From: Calothrix sp. HK-06
Lineage (GTDB): Bacteria > Cyanobacteriota > Cyanobacteriia > Cyanobacteriales > Nostocaceae
Direction: 5' to 3'
Assembly: GCF_001904745.1 (NCBI RefSeq)
Contig: NZ_MRCD01000063.1
Span: 1-54,318 of the forward strand
DNA: 54,318 bases
The position numbers and the translations under genes were made by a program. Below, in pieces: positions 1 to 8,618 of the stretch. Each line of letters starts with the position of its first letter. Position 1 is the stretch's first letter. Under the pieces are notes generated by a model. That model did not search any database. It saw only the letters and a program-made list of their open reading frames with translations, and had not been told where the DNA came from.

Positions 1-373
1 AGTCATAAATTTATATAACTTTATAATTATTATATTTTGACTCTATTATATTATTAAGAATTGTAGGATTATTTCAGTATAAATACTTGTCAATATAACT
101 ATAATAAAGTAATGATTATGAAGATAATTAATAATTATTGTTAAGAATATTTAAATAATTCTTTAAGAGTAATTAATTCAGATGAGTAGAAAAAGCTTCT
201 TCGCTTGCAGGTATTGGGTTTACAGATGATAAGAATAGAAAGTGGTCAAATTTTTTCATGAGAAAAATATGGACAGTTTGTTAACTGAACTAATGACCTG
301 AAAAGAAAAAGGTGCGATAATGAACCCGTGAGGAAAAAACGAAAGCATTATTGTTGATGCACGGGGGATTATT
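1..373. other. AT-rich intergenic/upstream region
   Basis: No open frame with recognisable coding character on either strand. Very AT-rich for the first 180 bases, then a more balanced leader in front of the gene at 374. The only structure I see is the inverted repeat at 325-365, listed separately. Confidence 0.5.
325..365 (+). promoter_or_regulatory. Possible leader hairpin before secreted pentapeptide gene
   Basis: CCCGTG at 325-330 is complementary to CACGGG at 360-365, with a small nested GCAT/ATGC pairing inside. The 3' arm runs straight into GGGGGA, the likely ribosome binding site for the ATG at 374. Pairing would therefore partly cover that site. No known riboswitch class recognised. 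Confidence 0.3.
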
Positions 374-829
374 ATGAAAATGAAATTATTTGCGGCTGTG
401 GTTCTAGCGACTCCCCTATTTTTAGCTGGTACAGTAAGCGCGCAGAGTTCAAACCAGTTACAACAGCTATTACAAACTGGTGAATGTATTAAATGTAATT
501 TAGTAGGGGTTGACTTAAAAGGTGCCCATCTAATCGGTGCCGACTTACGTGGTGCTAATTTAAAAGGAGCAGACTTAAGTAAAGCTAACTTAGAAGGCGC
601 CGATTTAACAGGGGCGAACCTAGAAGGTGCTAATCTAACTTCAGCTTTTGTTACAAACGTTAATTTTAAACAAGCTGACCTGGATAAAGTTAACTTTTCG
701 CAGGCAACAATTCACAATGCTAACGTATATCAGGCATCGATGAACGATATGAATATCAGTGATGCTGATATTTATGGTACTGGTATCGGTGTTGGTGGTG
801 AAGACGGATACGTTCCAGATTGGGATTAA
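374..829 (+). CDS. Secreted pentapeptide-repeat protein
   Basis: A 151-residue protein with a clear Sec signal peptide (residues about 1-23, cleavage near VSA-QS), so probably periplasmic. Residues about 41-135 are consecutive pentapeptide repeats of the A(D/N)LXX type, which fold as a right-handed quadrilateral beta-helix in known family members. The repeats become less regular towards the C-terminus, which ends in a short acidic tail. A C-x2-C pair (C38, C41) sits directly before the first coil and could form a disulfide. A GGGGGA motif lies 5-6 nt upstream of the ATG. Molecular function is unknown, as for most cyanobacterial pentapeptide proteins. It converges with another pentapeptide-repeat gene. 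Confidence 0.85.
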   Translation: MKMKLFAAVVLATPLFLAGTVSAQSSNQLQQLLQTGECIKCNLVGVDLKGAHLIGADLRGANLKGADLSKANLEGADLTGANLEGANLTSAFVTNVNFKQADLDKVNFSQATIHNANVYQASMNDMNISDADIYGTGIGVGGEDGYVPDWD

Positions 830-844
830 TTCTAATTTCTTGTA

Positions 845-866
845 GCACAGGCATCCCTGCCTGTGC
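845..866. terminator. Bidirectional hairpin between convergent genes
   Basis: A perfect 9-bp inverted repeat (GCACAGGCA/TGCCTGTGC, loop TCCC) sits between the stop codons of two convergent pentapeptide genes. There is no strong T tract, so it may be a palindromic repeat copy that also acts as transcription boundary. A related sequence (GGCCTGTGC) is near 37760. Confidence 0.5.
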
Positions 867-878
867 ATTGATTGTAAG

Positions 879-2240
879 CTAATTAAATGTACTTGATAAG
901 GGGCTGAAAATAAGAGCGAACTCTCCGGGTTTGAATGTGTTCTCCCAGTTGGCAGGTAAACGTCGAGGGTTAGGGTTTTCTTTAGTAGGTACACGCATAA
1001 ATATATATTCGCACTCGGCGCCTTCGAGTTGGGTTTGAGGTGTTATATCCCAGTTGTCTATATAGGCGCCTGTAAGAATTGCGGTGCGAAAGTCTGTATT
1101 ATCAACTTGGGAGCGCATTAAATTTGCTCTCATTAAGTTGGCGTTGCGTAAGTCACTGTTGTTTAGTTTGGCGCCAACTAAGCTGGTATCTATCAAGTTT
1201 GCTGCACGCAAGTTTAAACCTTGCAAGTCCCAACCATCAAAGTTTTGGTTGTGGAGGTCTTTGTGGACTACGATTTTTCTAATTGTTTGATTTGTGAGAT
1301 AACTTTTACCTACAACTGCTTGATTTAGGTTTTTAACTTCAAACCAACAGGTACGTGTTAAATTGGCTCTTAGAAAGTTGGCATTTTTGACTGAAGCGCG
1401 GGTAAAGTCAGCATCGGTAAGATTTGCGTCTTGAAAATTGGTACCGTAACGAGTAACTGTAGATAAAGCTAAATTACGAATTGCGCTTTGTTTTTCGTCT
1501 TCAAATAAGGCACGACAACCGACATAAGCTGATAGTAGAATTACAATTACGGCAATTGCTACAGCAACTCCTCCAGCAAGTGGGTTAACTCTTGCTGCCA
1601 TTACAGCCATGATTCCAGAAAGTGCTGCTGCAATAGAAATGGCGATAGTAACGGCAATCATTCCAGCGATGGTACCAGCAAGTGCTACGGTGCCTGCTAT
1701 TGTAACGGTACCAAGAATTGTTGCGACAACAGCTACGGCACCTGTGACAATAACAGCTACAACTTGTGCTAATTCCATTGCTTCAGCATGTGCAGTACCA
1801 CCTGCCCATGTAACAGCTACAATTCCAGCCCATCCAACTGCTGCAAGTCCAGCACACGTTACCGATAATGCCATAAATCCAAATGCAGCGCTAACTCCTC
1901 GAAACAGAGTGATGAGAAAGAATATTAGTAATACAGCTAAACTAATAATACCGACATAAAGGTTTTCACGATTGGTATCGAGTAGTAAAATTCCGACTAA
2001 TGAGCCACCTATTGCTGAAAGTAAACCAGATAAAGCCGAAAGTAGTAACGCAGTGAATATTAAGACAATGCAAGAGCGTTTTTGTAGTCCTGTTTTAGCG
2101 TGACTAAAGTTTGCACCTTCTAAATTAGCATTACTAAAGTCTACACCTCGGATGTTCGAGTAAGAAAAGTCGGCGCCACTAAGGTCTTTGCCTTTAAAGG
2201 ATTTACCTCTGAGCTTCGCACGGCGATAATCTTGAGCCAT
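879..2240 (-). CDS. Pentapeptide-repeat protein with hydrophobic membrane core
   Basis: A 453-residue protein with a sandwich layout. Residues about 8-50 are pentapeptide repeats (GADFS, GVDFS, GANFS style). Residues about 55-245 are strongly hydrophobic with several predicted membrane spans rich in Ala, Gly, Val and Ile. Residues about 265-400 return to pentapeptide repeats, interrupted near 305-335 by a less regular stretch, and about 50 non-repeat residues close the protein. No signal peptide is needed, as the core should insert itself in the membrane. Function unknown. The low-complexity hydrophobic part produces long spurious open frames on the opposite strand. Confidence 0.85.
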   Translation of the reverse strand: MAQDYRRAKLRGKSFKGKDLSGADFSYSNIRGVDFSNANLEGANFSHAKTGLQKRSCIVLIFTALLLSALSGLLSAIGGSLVGILLLDTNRENLYVGIISLAVLLIFFLITLFRGVSAAFGFMALSVTCAGLAAVGWAGIVAVTWAGGTAHAEAMELAQVVAVIVTGAVAVVATILGTVTIAGTVALAGTIAGMIAVTIAISIAAALSGIMAVMAARVNPLAGGVAVAIAVIVILLSAYVGCRALFEDEKQSAIRNLALSTVTRYGTNFQDANLTDADFTRASVKNANFLRANLTRTCWFEVKNLNQAVVGKSYLTNQTIRKIVVHKDLHNQNFDGWDLQGLNLRAANLIDTSLVGAKLNNSDLRNANLMRANLMRSQVDNTDFRTAILTGAYIDNWDITPQTQLEGAECEYIFMRVPTKENPNPRRLPANWENTFKPGEFALIFSPLSSTFN

Positions 2241-2373
2241 GTAAATTTACAACAGAGTTGGAACAATCAAAATACGTTTGTTGTAGGATAACACTTTCCC
2301 AACATGTTTTTGCCAGTGTAACCTTTTATAAAGATGTTCTTATTTATTATAATTTCTTAATAGTTATTAAGAC

Positions 2374-2949
2374 TTAAGCAAGAGAGCAGTTAGCTTGTAA
2401 TGCTTTTTCGAGTAAACGCTGGTATTCTTTATCTTTAATACGATACGCGCCAAATCTTTCGAGGTGTGGGTTCATCATTTGGGCATCGAATAATACAAAT
2501 TTTCGTGCTTGTAAGTGTTGTACAAGTTTGACCATTGCGACTTTAGAGCCATCTGGAATATTGAAGAACATTGACTCACCAATAAAGGCGCCGTTGATAA
2601 CAATACCTAAGATACCACCAGCGAGTTCATTACCAAGCCAAGTTTCATAGCTATGTGCCCAACCGGCTTGGTTTAGGTTTAAGTATACATCTTTTAATTC
2701 GTCAGAAATCCAAGTAGTATCACGGTTCGCACAACCTTCTACGACCGCTGGAAAATTTCGGTTAATTGCTACACTGAATGTATCTTTGTTCAAAACTCGA
2801 CGTAGAGACTTCGGATAACGGAAGCGTTCATCAAGAGGAATGAGAGTACGCTCACGACTTTGGTACCAACCCAGGTGATTATCATCATCAGCCATGAGAA
2901 AATAGCCTTGAGCGTAACCGTGAATAATACTATCAACGTCGTACTGCAT
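2374..2949 (-). CDS. aat: Leucyl/phenylalanyl-tRNA-protein transferase
   Basis: Aat transfers Leu or Phe from aminoacyl-tRNA to the N-terminus of proteins with N-terminal Arg or Lys, marking them for ClpS/ClpAP degradation (N-end rule). The 191-residue sequence matches the family across its length: G-Y-F near residue 17, W-Y-x-S-R-E-R-T-L-I-P-L-D in place of the usual W(W)SPxxR block, the F-R-Y-P-K-S-L-R segment, GGILGI and GESMF, then F-D-A-Q and N-P-H-L. The ATG at 2949 gives the usual cyanobacterial N-terminus. Divergent from the gene at 2993 with only 43 bp between starts, so the promoters must overlap. Confidence 0.93.
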   Translation of the reverse strand: MQYDVDSIIHGYAQGYFLMADDDNHLGWYQSRERTLIPLDERFRYPKSLRRVLNKDTFSVAINRNFPAVVEGCANRDTTWISDELKDVYLNLNQAGWAHSYETWLGNELAGGILGIVINGAFIGESMFFNIPDGSKVAMVKLVQHLQARKFVLFDAQMMNPHLERFGAYRIKDKEYQRLLEKALQANCSLA

Positions 2950-2992
2950 AAGAATAGTAGTCTTCTAATAAAAATAGCTATATGCAATCCTT

Positions 2993-3325
2993 ATGACAGA
3001 ACCAATTCCAGCTATAACTTTATTACCTGCTTCTGACCCAATACAAGAAGGTCGTTGGCTACAACAAAATTTACATCAATGGCTTGATAGTCAGTTTATC
3101 CCTGAAGCGGTGAACCAAAAAATTGCGGAGCGAGCAGCGCAAATCTTTATACGTCAACGTATGGAAGGGGAAAATGACCTCGGTTCTTTGGTTTTAGCAA
3201 TTGTAACCGAGATGCAGGCATTTGATTTTTCTAAAAGTTTCTATGGAGAGTTTGCTATTGCTAATGCTGTTAGCGATATTCTCTTAGAAAGTTTAGGTAT
3301 TGATAATAAGTGTTGCGGACAATAA
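2993..3325 (+). CDS. Conserved cyanobacterial hypothetical protein
   Basis: A 110-residue soluble, mostly helical protein with no signal peptide or membrane span and no motif I can assign. It reads like a small conserved cyanobacterial protein, with acidic and hydrophobic residues alternating in amphipathic helices. It is divergent from aat and convergent with rpsN. I recognise no catalytic residues; the only cysteines are a C-C pair five residues from the end. Function unknown. Confidence 0.7.
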   Translation: MTEPIPAITLLPASDPIQEGRWLQQNLHQWLDSQFIPEAVNQKIAERAAQIFIRQRMEGENDLGSLVLAIVTEMQAFDFSKSFYGEFAIANAVSDILLESLGIDNKCCGQ

Positions 3326-3334
3326 AAGATAAAA

Positions 3335-3383
3335 GTTAGGAGTTAGGAGTGAGGAGTTAGGAGTTATGAGTTAACTCCTAACT
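3335..3383. repeat. Short tandem heptamer repeat ending in terminator-like hairpin
   Basis: Degenerate 7-mers (GTTAGGA/GTGAGGA) run in tandem from 3335. The last copy folds back: GTTAGGAGTTA (356-366 of this kilobase) pairs with TAACTCCTAAC (372-382), an 11-bp stem with a 5-nt loop, followed by TTAATTTT. It lies between the convergent stops of the gene at 2993 and rpsN and could terminate transcription from both sides. Short tandemly repeated heptamers are typical of filamentous cyanobacteria. Confidence 0.6.
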
Positions 3384-3388
3384 TAATT

Positions 3389-3691
3389 TTACCAGCTTGA
3401 TTTTACGACACCTGGCAGTAAACCTTGGTGTGCCCATTCGCGTAAAACGTTACGGGAAAGACCAAAATCACGGTAGTATCCTCTTGGGCGCCCTGTTACC
3501 CAGCAACGGTTATGTTGACGAGTTGGTGCGCTGTTACGAGGTAGTTGTTGAATTTTGCGGTGAATTTCCAACTTTTGTAGTGGGTTTTCGGTTGTTCTGA
3601 ACTCATCAAGTAAAGCTTCACGCTTTGCTGCGTACTTTTCAACCATTTTCGTGCGCTTTTTCTCGCGCTCTATCATGCTCTTCTTTGCCAT
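3389..3691 (-). CDS. rpsN: 30S ribosomal protein S14
   Basis: A 100-residue S14 of the long, zinc-independent type. It lacks the C-x2-C-x12-C-x2-C cluster of the short form. The C-terminal block with [20 protein letters not shown] and W-A-H-Q-G-L-L-P-G is diagnostic. S14 binds 16S rRNA in the head of the small subunit. It is monocistronic or the last member of a leftward group, separated from nth by a palindromic repeat. As in other cyanobacteria it lies outside the main ribosomal protein operon. Confidence 0.97.
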   Translation of the reverse strand: MAKKSMIEREKKRTKMVEKYAAKREALLDEFRTTENPLQKLEIHRKIQQLPRNSAPTRQHNRCWVTGRPRGYYRDFGLSRNVLREWAHQGLLPGVVKSSW

Positions 3692-3744
3692 TACAGTCTC
3701 AAGATTAATTTTTTGACAGCATTCCCTATTCTATACATAAATTT

Positions 3745-3791
3745 GTAGAGACGCGATTAATTTGTAGAGACGCTATATATCGCGTCTCTAC
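3745..3791. repeat. GTAGAGACG palindromic repeat overlapping the nth stop codon
   Basis: Two copies of GTAGAGACGC in direct orientation, the second forming a 10-bp hairpin with GCGTCTCTAC (3764-3773 with 3782-3791). Related palindromes lie at about 41582, 52201 and 53692. The TAG stop of nth (plus-strand 3788-3790) is inside the 3' arm, so the repeat supplies the end of the gene. Confidence 0.8.
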
Positions 3792-4459
3792 GTTTGGTTT
3801 GGTAATAATTTCTTTCCAGTGGGACATATTGGCGCCAGTTCACAAGCTTCACATGCGGGTTTTCTGGCTTTACATATTGCTCTACCATGATATATCAACC
3901 GTATTGACCAGTTTTCCCAGTCTCGTTGCGGTAATAATTTCATTAAGTCGCGTTCGATACGGATGGGGTCTTCGTGTTTTGTAAAACCGAGTCGGTTACT
4001 AAGGCGAGTTACATGAGTATCAACTGTGACTCCGGCGTTAATGCCAAATGCGTGTGCTAAGACAACGTTTGCTGTTTTTCTGGCAACTCCTGGCAGCTTT
4101 AATAAATCATCCATTCTATTGGGCACTTGCGAGTTAAAGTCTTGAACTATCATTCGACAGGCGCCTTGGATGTTTTTGGCTTTGTTACGAAAAAAGCCTG
4201 TGGTTCTCACTAATTCTTCGATTTCAGCAATGTCAGCTTCTGCCATACTTTTGGCATCTGGAAAACGCGCAAATAAAGCTGGTGTGACTTTATTTACACG
4301 TTCGTCTGTACATTGTGCTGATAGAATTGTGGCTACCAGCAGTTGTACAGGGGTTGAATAGTTTAAAGAACAGGTCGCGTCTGGGTATAAACGATTTAAG
4401 CGGACGAGTACTTCGAGTGCCCGTTGTTTTTTAGATGACCGATTGCGAGTAAGGTTCAC
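3788..4459 (-). CDS. nth: Endonuclease III (DNA glycosylase/AP lyase)
   Basis: Nth removes oxidised pyrimidines from DNA and cleaves the abasic site (base excision repair). The 223-residue protein has the helix-hairpin-helix L-P-G-V-A-R-K-T-A with catalytic Lys at 128, the catalytic Asp at 147 (VDTHV), and the C-terminal [4Fe-4S] cluster cysteines C196, C203, C206 and C212 with the classic 6-2-5 spacing. Its start overlaps the rseP stop by 4 nt, so the two are translationally coupled. The last codon and stop lie inside a GTAGAGACG palindromic repeat. Confidence 0.96.
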   Translation of the reverse strand: MNLTRNRSSKKQRALEVLVRLNRLYPDATCSLNYSTPVQLLVATILSAQCTDERVNKVTPALFARFPDAKSMAEADIAEIEELVRTTGFFRNKAKNIQGACRMIVQDFNSQVPNRMDDLLKLPGVARKTANVVLAHAFGINAGVTVDTHVTRLSNRLGFTKHEDPIRIERDLMKLLPQRDWENWSIRLIYHGRAICKARKPACEACELAPICPTGKKLLPNQT

Positions 4460-5523
4460 TGGAACAATGCTTCTTTGACAATTAGAAAAATGCCTAATCC
4501 TAAAAGTAACACTAAACCTGTTTGCATAACACCGTCTTGAATACGGGTAGGTAAGGGTTTACCACGTAATCCTTCGATTAACAAAAACGCTAGTTGTCCA
4601 CCATCTAAAGCTGGTAACGGCAAAATATTGATGATAGCTAAGTTGATGCTAATAAGTGCTGCGAAGGTGAACAAGTTACCCGCATCGTTTTGAGCGATGT
4701 TGGCGCCCATCTTGACAATTTTGACAGGACCTGCTACTTGTCCGGCGGTTTCACCAAATTTAGTGACTAGCTGTCCAAAACCTTGAACGATGCCAAAAAA
4801 TATCTGCTGATAACGATTTGCAGCGATACTGAAAATTTCAGCGATATTTCCAGTGTGGCGATAAATGGGTTTACCGTTAGGTGAGATAAGTTTAATCCCA
4901 ATTATGCCGTTACCATCTTTATCGGCTTCGGGAGTCAGTTTAAAGCTGAGTTGTTCTTGTTCGCGCTGAATTTTTACATTTAACTCTTGATTAGCACGAG
5001 TTTGAATTTGTTGTCTGAGTACAGACAATGCCTCTTTAGAAGCAGGAATTTCCTGATTATTAACTGCGAGAATAATGTCACCGTCTCTAATACCTGCTTG
5101 GTAAGCAATAGATGTTTCCGAAGCTGGCTGGACTATAGCGCCAGGTTGAAAGTTAAAACCTTCAGGGACTCCAACAATTCCAAACTGTAAAGCTAGTAAT
5201 AAATAAGCAAATATTAAATTGGCGATTACACCCGCACTGATAACAATCGCCCGGTCTAATATTGGACGGTTACGCAGCAAATTTGGGTCTTGGGGAGGGA
5301 TATCGCTATCCGGGTCATCATCTGGAAACCCGACGAAACCGCCTAAAGGGAAAGCACGAACTGCATACTCGGTTTCCGGGCCTTGGTATTTCCAAACAAC
5401 TGGACCAAAGCCTAACGAAAAGCGGTTAACATAAATGCCTTGTGACCTTGCTGCTATAAAATGACCTAGTTCATGAACCAGGATTAAAACAGCTAAGACT
5501 GCGATTGCCGCTAAAAATGACAT
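4456..5523 (-). CDS. rseP: RIP-type site-2 zinc metalloprotease (M50)
   Basis: An intramembrane protease of the RseP/S2P family that cuts membrane-embedded substrates, often anti-sigma factors. The 355-residue protein has the zinc-binding HELGH motif in the first membrane span (residues 17-21), a PDZ domain at roughly 110-200 that gates substrates, and the third zinc ligand region L-P-L-P-A-L-D-G-G-Q near residue 300 in a later span. Four membrane spans are visible. It is preceded by serS and overlaps nth by 4 nt. The substrate cannot be inferred from the neighbours. Confidence 0.95.
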   Translation of the reverse strand: MSFLAAIAVLAVLILVHELGHFIAARSQGIYVNRFSLGFGPVVWKYQGPETEYAVRAFPLGGFVGFPDDDPDSDIPPQDPNLLRNRPILDRAIVISAGVIANLIFAYLLLALQFGIVGVPEGFNFQPGAIVQPASETSIAYQAGIRDGDIILAVNNQEIPASKEALSVLRQQIQTRANQELNVKIQREQEQLSFKLTPEADKDGNGIIGIKLISPNGKPIYRHTGNIAEIFSIAANRYQQIFFGIVQGFGQLVTKFGETAGQVAGPVKIVKMGANIAQNDAGNLFTFAALISINLAIINILPLPALDGGQLAFLLIEGLRGKPLPTRIQDGVMQTGLVLLLGLGIFLIVKEALFQ

Positions 5524-5615
5524 AGAGTGAACTTTAATTAATCTTTTGGGACGCTATGTTTCCATTCTAAAGCCAGTAACTAGCTCTCACCTCTACAGAA
5601 TGTATTATTTTGCGA

Positions 5616-5688
5616 TGTGGGAGTGTGGGAGTGTGGGACAAAGAGATGGTTTTTTCTCACCTTCTCACCCTCTCACTCTCTCACCCTC
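5616..5688. repeat. Degenerate GTGGGA/CTCTCAC tandem repeats after serS
   Basis: Short tandem units GTGTGGGA (about 5618-5640) are followed by inverted-sense units of CTTCTCAC/CCTCTCAC (about 5655-5690). The two halves are roughly complementary and can fold into an imperfect hairpin. The block starts directly after the serS stop codon and fills most of the serS-rseP gap. Similar in style to the tandem heptamers at 3335. Confidence 0.6.
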
Positions 5689-6969
5689 TCATAACACTTC
5701 GCGTCCCAGGTATGGTTGTAAAGCTTCGGGAATCCGTACAGTTCCATCAGTTTGTTGATAGTTTTCTAAAATAGCTGCCATTGTTCTGCCAATAGCTAAA
5801 CCTGAACCATTAAGTGTGTGAATATAAGAGGTTCCTTTTTTTCCTGCTTCTTTAAAGCGAATGTCTCCACGTCTTGCTTGGAAATCCATAAAGTTGGAGC
5901 AACTGGAAATTTCGCGGTATTTTTCAGATGAAGGTAGCCAAACTTCTAAATCATAGGTTTTTGCCGCACCAAAACCTAAATCACCTGTGCATAACTCTAT
6001 AACGCGGTAGGGTAATTTGAGTGCTTGTAATATAGCTTCGGCGTTGCCTACTAATTTTTCGAGTTCTTCAAACGAGGTGCTAGGATTTACAAATTTGACA
6101 AGCTCAACTTTGTTAAATTGATGTAAACGTATTAAACCTCGCATATCGCGTCCATAGCTTCCTGCTTCGCGTCGAAAACAGGGGGTATAAGCGCAGTGAT
6201 ATATGGGTAAATTTTCTGCTGCTAAGATTTCTCCTCGATAAAGGTTTGTGACGGGTACTTCTGCTGTGGGTATGAGCCATAAGTCATCTGCCGCACACTT
6301 AAAGCTCTCTTCTGCGAATTTTGGCAGTTGTCCTGTTGCTGTTAGTGATTCGGTATTAACTAATATTGGTGGAATTACTTCTATGTATCCGGCGCCTATT
6401 TGCGTATTGAGCATAAATTGTATCAATGCTCGTTCGAGCGCGGCACCTGCTCCGATAAGTGTAACAAAGCGGCTTTGAGCTACTTTTACCGCCCGTTCAA
6501 CATTCATTATTCCGAGTTTCTCAGCAATTTCCCAGTGAGGAATAATACTTTTGCTTTGAGGTATATACTCACTACCCCATTTTCTAACTTCTACATTTTC
6601 ATCTTCATTTTTGCCAACAGGTGTTGATTCACTGGGCAAATTCGGCAGTGCGAGTATAAATTCTTGGATTCGGTCTTTTATTTCTTTTTCTTGTGGTTCT
6701 AATGAACTAATTTTTTCCTTAACAGATTTGCCTTCTTCTTTTAACGTAGCGATTTCAGTAGATGACGGGTTGGAACCTGCTTTAATTTTTTGTGGAATTA
6801 ATGCGGCAATCTCGTTTCCGCGTGCTTGAAGTTGATTTCGGGTTGCTTCGAGTTCGCGTTGCTGTTTATCTAATTCTAGTATGGGTTGAATATCAAAATT
6901 ACCACCGCGCGTGTTTAACCGCTGCTGTACTAATTCTGGATTTTCTCGTATTTGCTTGATATCTAGCAC
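5689..6969 (-). CDS. serS: Seryl-tRNA synthetase
   Basis: SerRS charges tRNA-Ser and tRNA-Sec with serine. The 426-residue length is normal. The N-terminal long coiled-coil arm that contacts the tRNA variable loop spans about residues 30-105. The class II catalytic core follows: [10 protein letters not shown], motif 2 with F-R-R-E-A-G-S, and motif 3 with [16 protein letters not shown]. It opens the leftward group serS, rseP, nth. The end of the gene abuts a repeat block. Confidence 0.98.
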   Translation of the reverse strand: MLDIKQIRENPELVQQRLNTRGGNFDIQPILELDKQQRELEATRNQLQARGNEIAALIPQKIKAGSNPSSTEIATLKEEGKSVKEKISSLEPQEKEIKDRIQEFILALPNLPSESTPVGKNEDENVEVRKWGSEYIPQSKSIIPHWEIAEKLGIMNVERAVKVAQSRFVTLIGAGAALERALIQFMLNTQIGAGYIEVIPPILVNTESLTATGQLPKFAEESFKCAADDLWLIPTAEVPVTNLYRGEILAAENLPIYHCAYTPCFRREAGSYGRDMRGLIRLHQFNKVELVKFVNPSTSFEELEKLVGNAEAILQALKLPYRVIELCTGDLGFGAAKTYDLEVWLPSSEKYREISSCSNFMDFQARRGDIRFKEAGKKGTSYIHTLNGSGLAIGRTMAAILENYQQTDGTVRIPEALQPYLGREVL

Positions 6970-7079
6970 AAGTTTTCTCTAGCTCTAACTATCTAAATAA
7001 TTAATATCGTATTGCCAATACACCACCATATATTAATTTTGGCTTAATATGACGCAAATAAAGTATAGTACATCGCAAT

Positions 7080-7640
7080 TTATTTTGTAATTCGATTTAG
7101 TAACCAGATTGACCCAATTAGTCCGGCAAAGTGTGCGGAAACTGTATTGGTATTGGCTTGAACAACAAATATATCTAGTGGTTGTATGACTCGACTAGGG
7201 TCAAGTTGGGTGATGACACCTGGTTGGGTTGATGTTAAAGCTTTGGTTAGTAGTACACCTACAATTGCCTGGGCGCCGACAAGTGTTAGCAAAATACCTA
7301 CTAAGTGTACGATTAAGCCTAAACGCACAACTTGAACAGTTTCTAATTTACGAGGACGGTTATTCGAGTTTGGAGAGTCAAGTCGTCTACCAATTTGAAC
7401 ATATCGAAAAGAAATAAAAATGCCTACACCCAAGGCAACGAGTCCACTAATGGCAAAAAATACACCTAGTCCGGCGCCACTGTTAGGAGATGCATTTGCT
7501 GGTCTTGGGCTAATGCTGGCAAATAGTAAAATTCCGCCAGAAACAACACCTAGAACTAATTGTGCCCAAAAAGTAATCCAACCGATACGGCGGAAAAGTT
7601 GTGCAATTGCGCGCAGTTGAGAATCGGATTTTTCTGTCAT
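7080..7640 (-). CDS. DUF3611 family membrane protein
   Basis: A four-span membrane protein of the DUF3611 family, found in cyanobacteria and plastids, function unknown. Conserved features are the N-terminal R-x-x-G-W-I-T-F-W-x-Q-L-V-L-G-V segment, a middle span, the charged linker before V-Q-V-V-R-L-G-L-I-V-H-L-V-G, and the C-terminal D-I-F-V-V-Q-A-N-T-N-T block. I chose the ATG at 7640 (186 aa), because the longer frame opens only from a GTG at 7688 and its extra 16 residues do not look like family sequence. The 7640 ATG has a weak GAAG upstream. Confidence 0.85.
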   Translation of the reverse strand: MTEKSDSQLRAIAQLFRRIGWITFWAQLVLGVVSGGILLFASISPRPANASPNSGAGLGVFFAISGLVALGVGIFISFRYVQIGRRLDSPNSNNRPRKLETVQVVRLGLIVHLVGILLTLVGAQAIVGVLLTKALTSTQPGVITQLDPSRVIQPLDIFVVQANTNTVSAHFAGLIGSIWLLNRITK

Positions 7641-7688
7641 AGCTTCAATTGCGCCATATAATGCGCGGTCACATTCGTCTACTATCAC

Positions 7689-8214
7689 ATATCACATTAC
7701 GAAAATTCTTTCTAGATTACTTAAATACAATGTTTCAGTATTATACGGAAATGAAAATGTATAAATATGTATAAATGTGATATTGTAAACTTCGTCTACT
7801 ACTCATTTTAGGAACACTGTTGTCTTCGGTAATCACTGTCATAGAAAGTGATTGTTAAGTTTTACAAAAAATATAGCATTTTACCTTTAAAATATCTTGA
7901 GTGGCATTTTATGCTTAAGCAGTCCTAATAGACCTGGCGTCACTTAACACAAAGGTAACGGCATCTGCTGTTACTAGTACCGCTCCTCACCACACAAGAT
8001 GCTCGCGTTGATTAAGGCTCTGTTTTACAGTGTCTTAAGGACTGTCTCTCCCATCCCATGATAGTCAGCATGGGAGTTGTATGTATCGGAAACTTGGTGG
8101 CATTTTACCCTAAGTAACGTTATATACTTACATAATCAGGGGGTAGCACTATATACTGACTAGCATAACTTGTATGCTTAACCCTCAGGCATTTATTATA
8201 GCCATTCACCAACC
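7689..8214. other. Long non-coding gap with serial stem-loops
   Basis: A 520-bp gap between divergent genes with no plausible open frame. The first part (7690-7820) is AT-rich and probably holds promoters. The middle (7831-8075) contains four successive stem-loops, listed as a candidate RNA. The last 130 bases are the probable leader and promoter of the PadR gene. Confidence 0.55.
7831..8075 (+). ncRNA. Candidate structured RNA (four consecutive stem-loops)
   Basis: Four hairpins in a row: 7831-7853 (AATCACT/AGTGATT), 7955-7974 (8 bp, loop ATCT), 8012-8038 (12-bp stem with one mismatch and one wobble, loop TTT), 8054-8075 (TCCCATG/CATGGGA, perfect 7 bp). Between the second and third is an unpaired CU-rich stretch, CGCTCCTCACCACAC (7981-7995). 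It resembles the unpaired CU-rich core of the cyanobacterial sRNA Yfr1, although the match is not exact and the location is not the usual one. Strand is inferred from the CU-rich core. Whether it is a free sRNA or a long leader of the PadR gene cannot be decided from sequence. Confidence 0.4.
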
Positions 8215-8562
8215 ATGAAACTAGAGGATATATATCAGTTTTTTGACAATCCTCCGCCAACTTACTTGTGCCAAGAACTTGCGGTATGCTACATTTTATC
8301 GGTTTTGCTTAACGAGGGAGAATCTTACGGTACTGAGTTAATCCAAAAACTAGAAAACGAATACCCAACTTATCGACTTTCAGACACTGTACTATATAGT
8401 GCAATTAAATTTTTGGAAGACGAAAAGGCTATTACTGGTTACTGGAAAAAGCTCGAAGGGCGGGGTCGTCCTAGACGGATGTACCAAATTTCTTCCGAAT
8501 GGCAGGAACACGCAAATTCGTTAGCCCAGCTATGGCAAAAGTATATCAAGGAGAGGTCGTAG
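8215..8562 (+). CDS. PadR family transcriptional regulator
   Basis: A 115-residue winged-helix DNA-binding protein of the PadR type. Helices at roughly residues 18-60 with E-S-Y-G-T-E-L-I-Q-K-L-E and the wing R-G-R-P-R-R-M-Y are diagnostic. It lacks the long C-terminal dimerisation domain of classical PadR, so it belongs to the short subfamily 2 type. PadR proteins usually repress neighbouring genes. The next gene, 56 bp downstream on the same strand, is a CCB-type complex-C assembly factor, which suggests co-transcription. Effector unknown. Confidence 0.9.
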   Translation: MKLEDIYQFFDNPPPTYLCQELAVCYILSVLLNEGESYGTELIQKLENEYPTYRLSDTVLYSAIKFLEDEKAITGYWKKLEGRGRPRRMYQISSEWQEHANSLAQLWQKYIKERS

Positions 8563-8618
8563 TTGACGAATAATTGATAATGAATAAATCGTCTCTAATC
8601 TGAACCTGACAGCTTGTT

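Noticed and set aside
1609-1959. 116-codon open frame on the plus strand rich in Ala, Thr and Pro
   Set aside because: Antisense shadow of the hydrophobic core of the pentapeptide membrane protein; its composition is the complement of Ala/Val/Gly codons.
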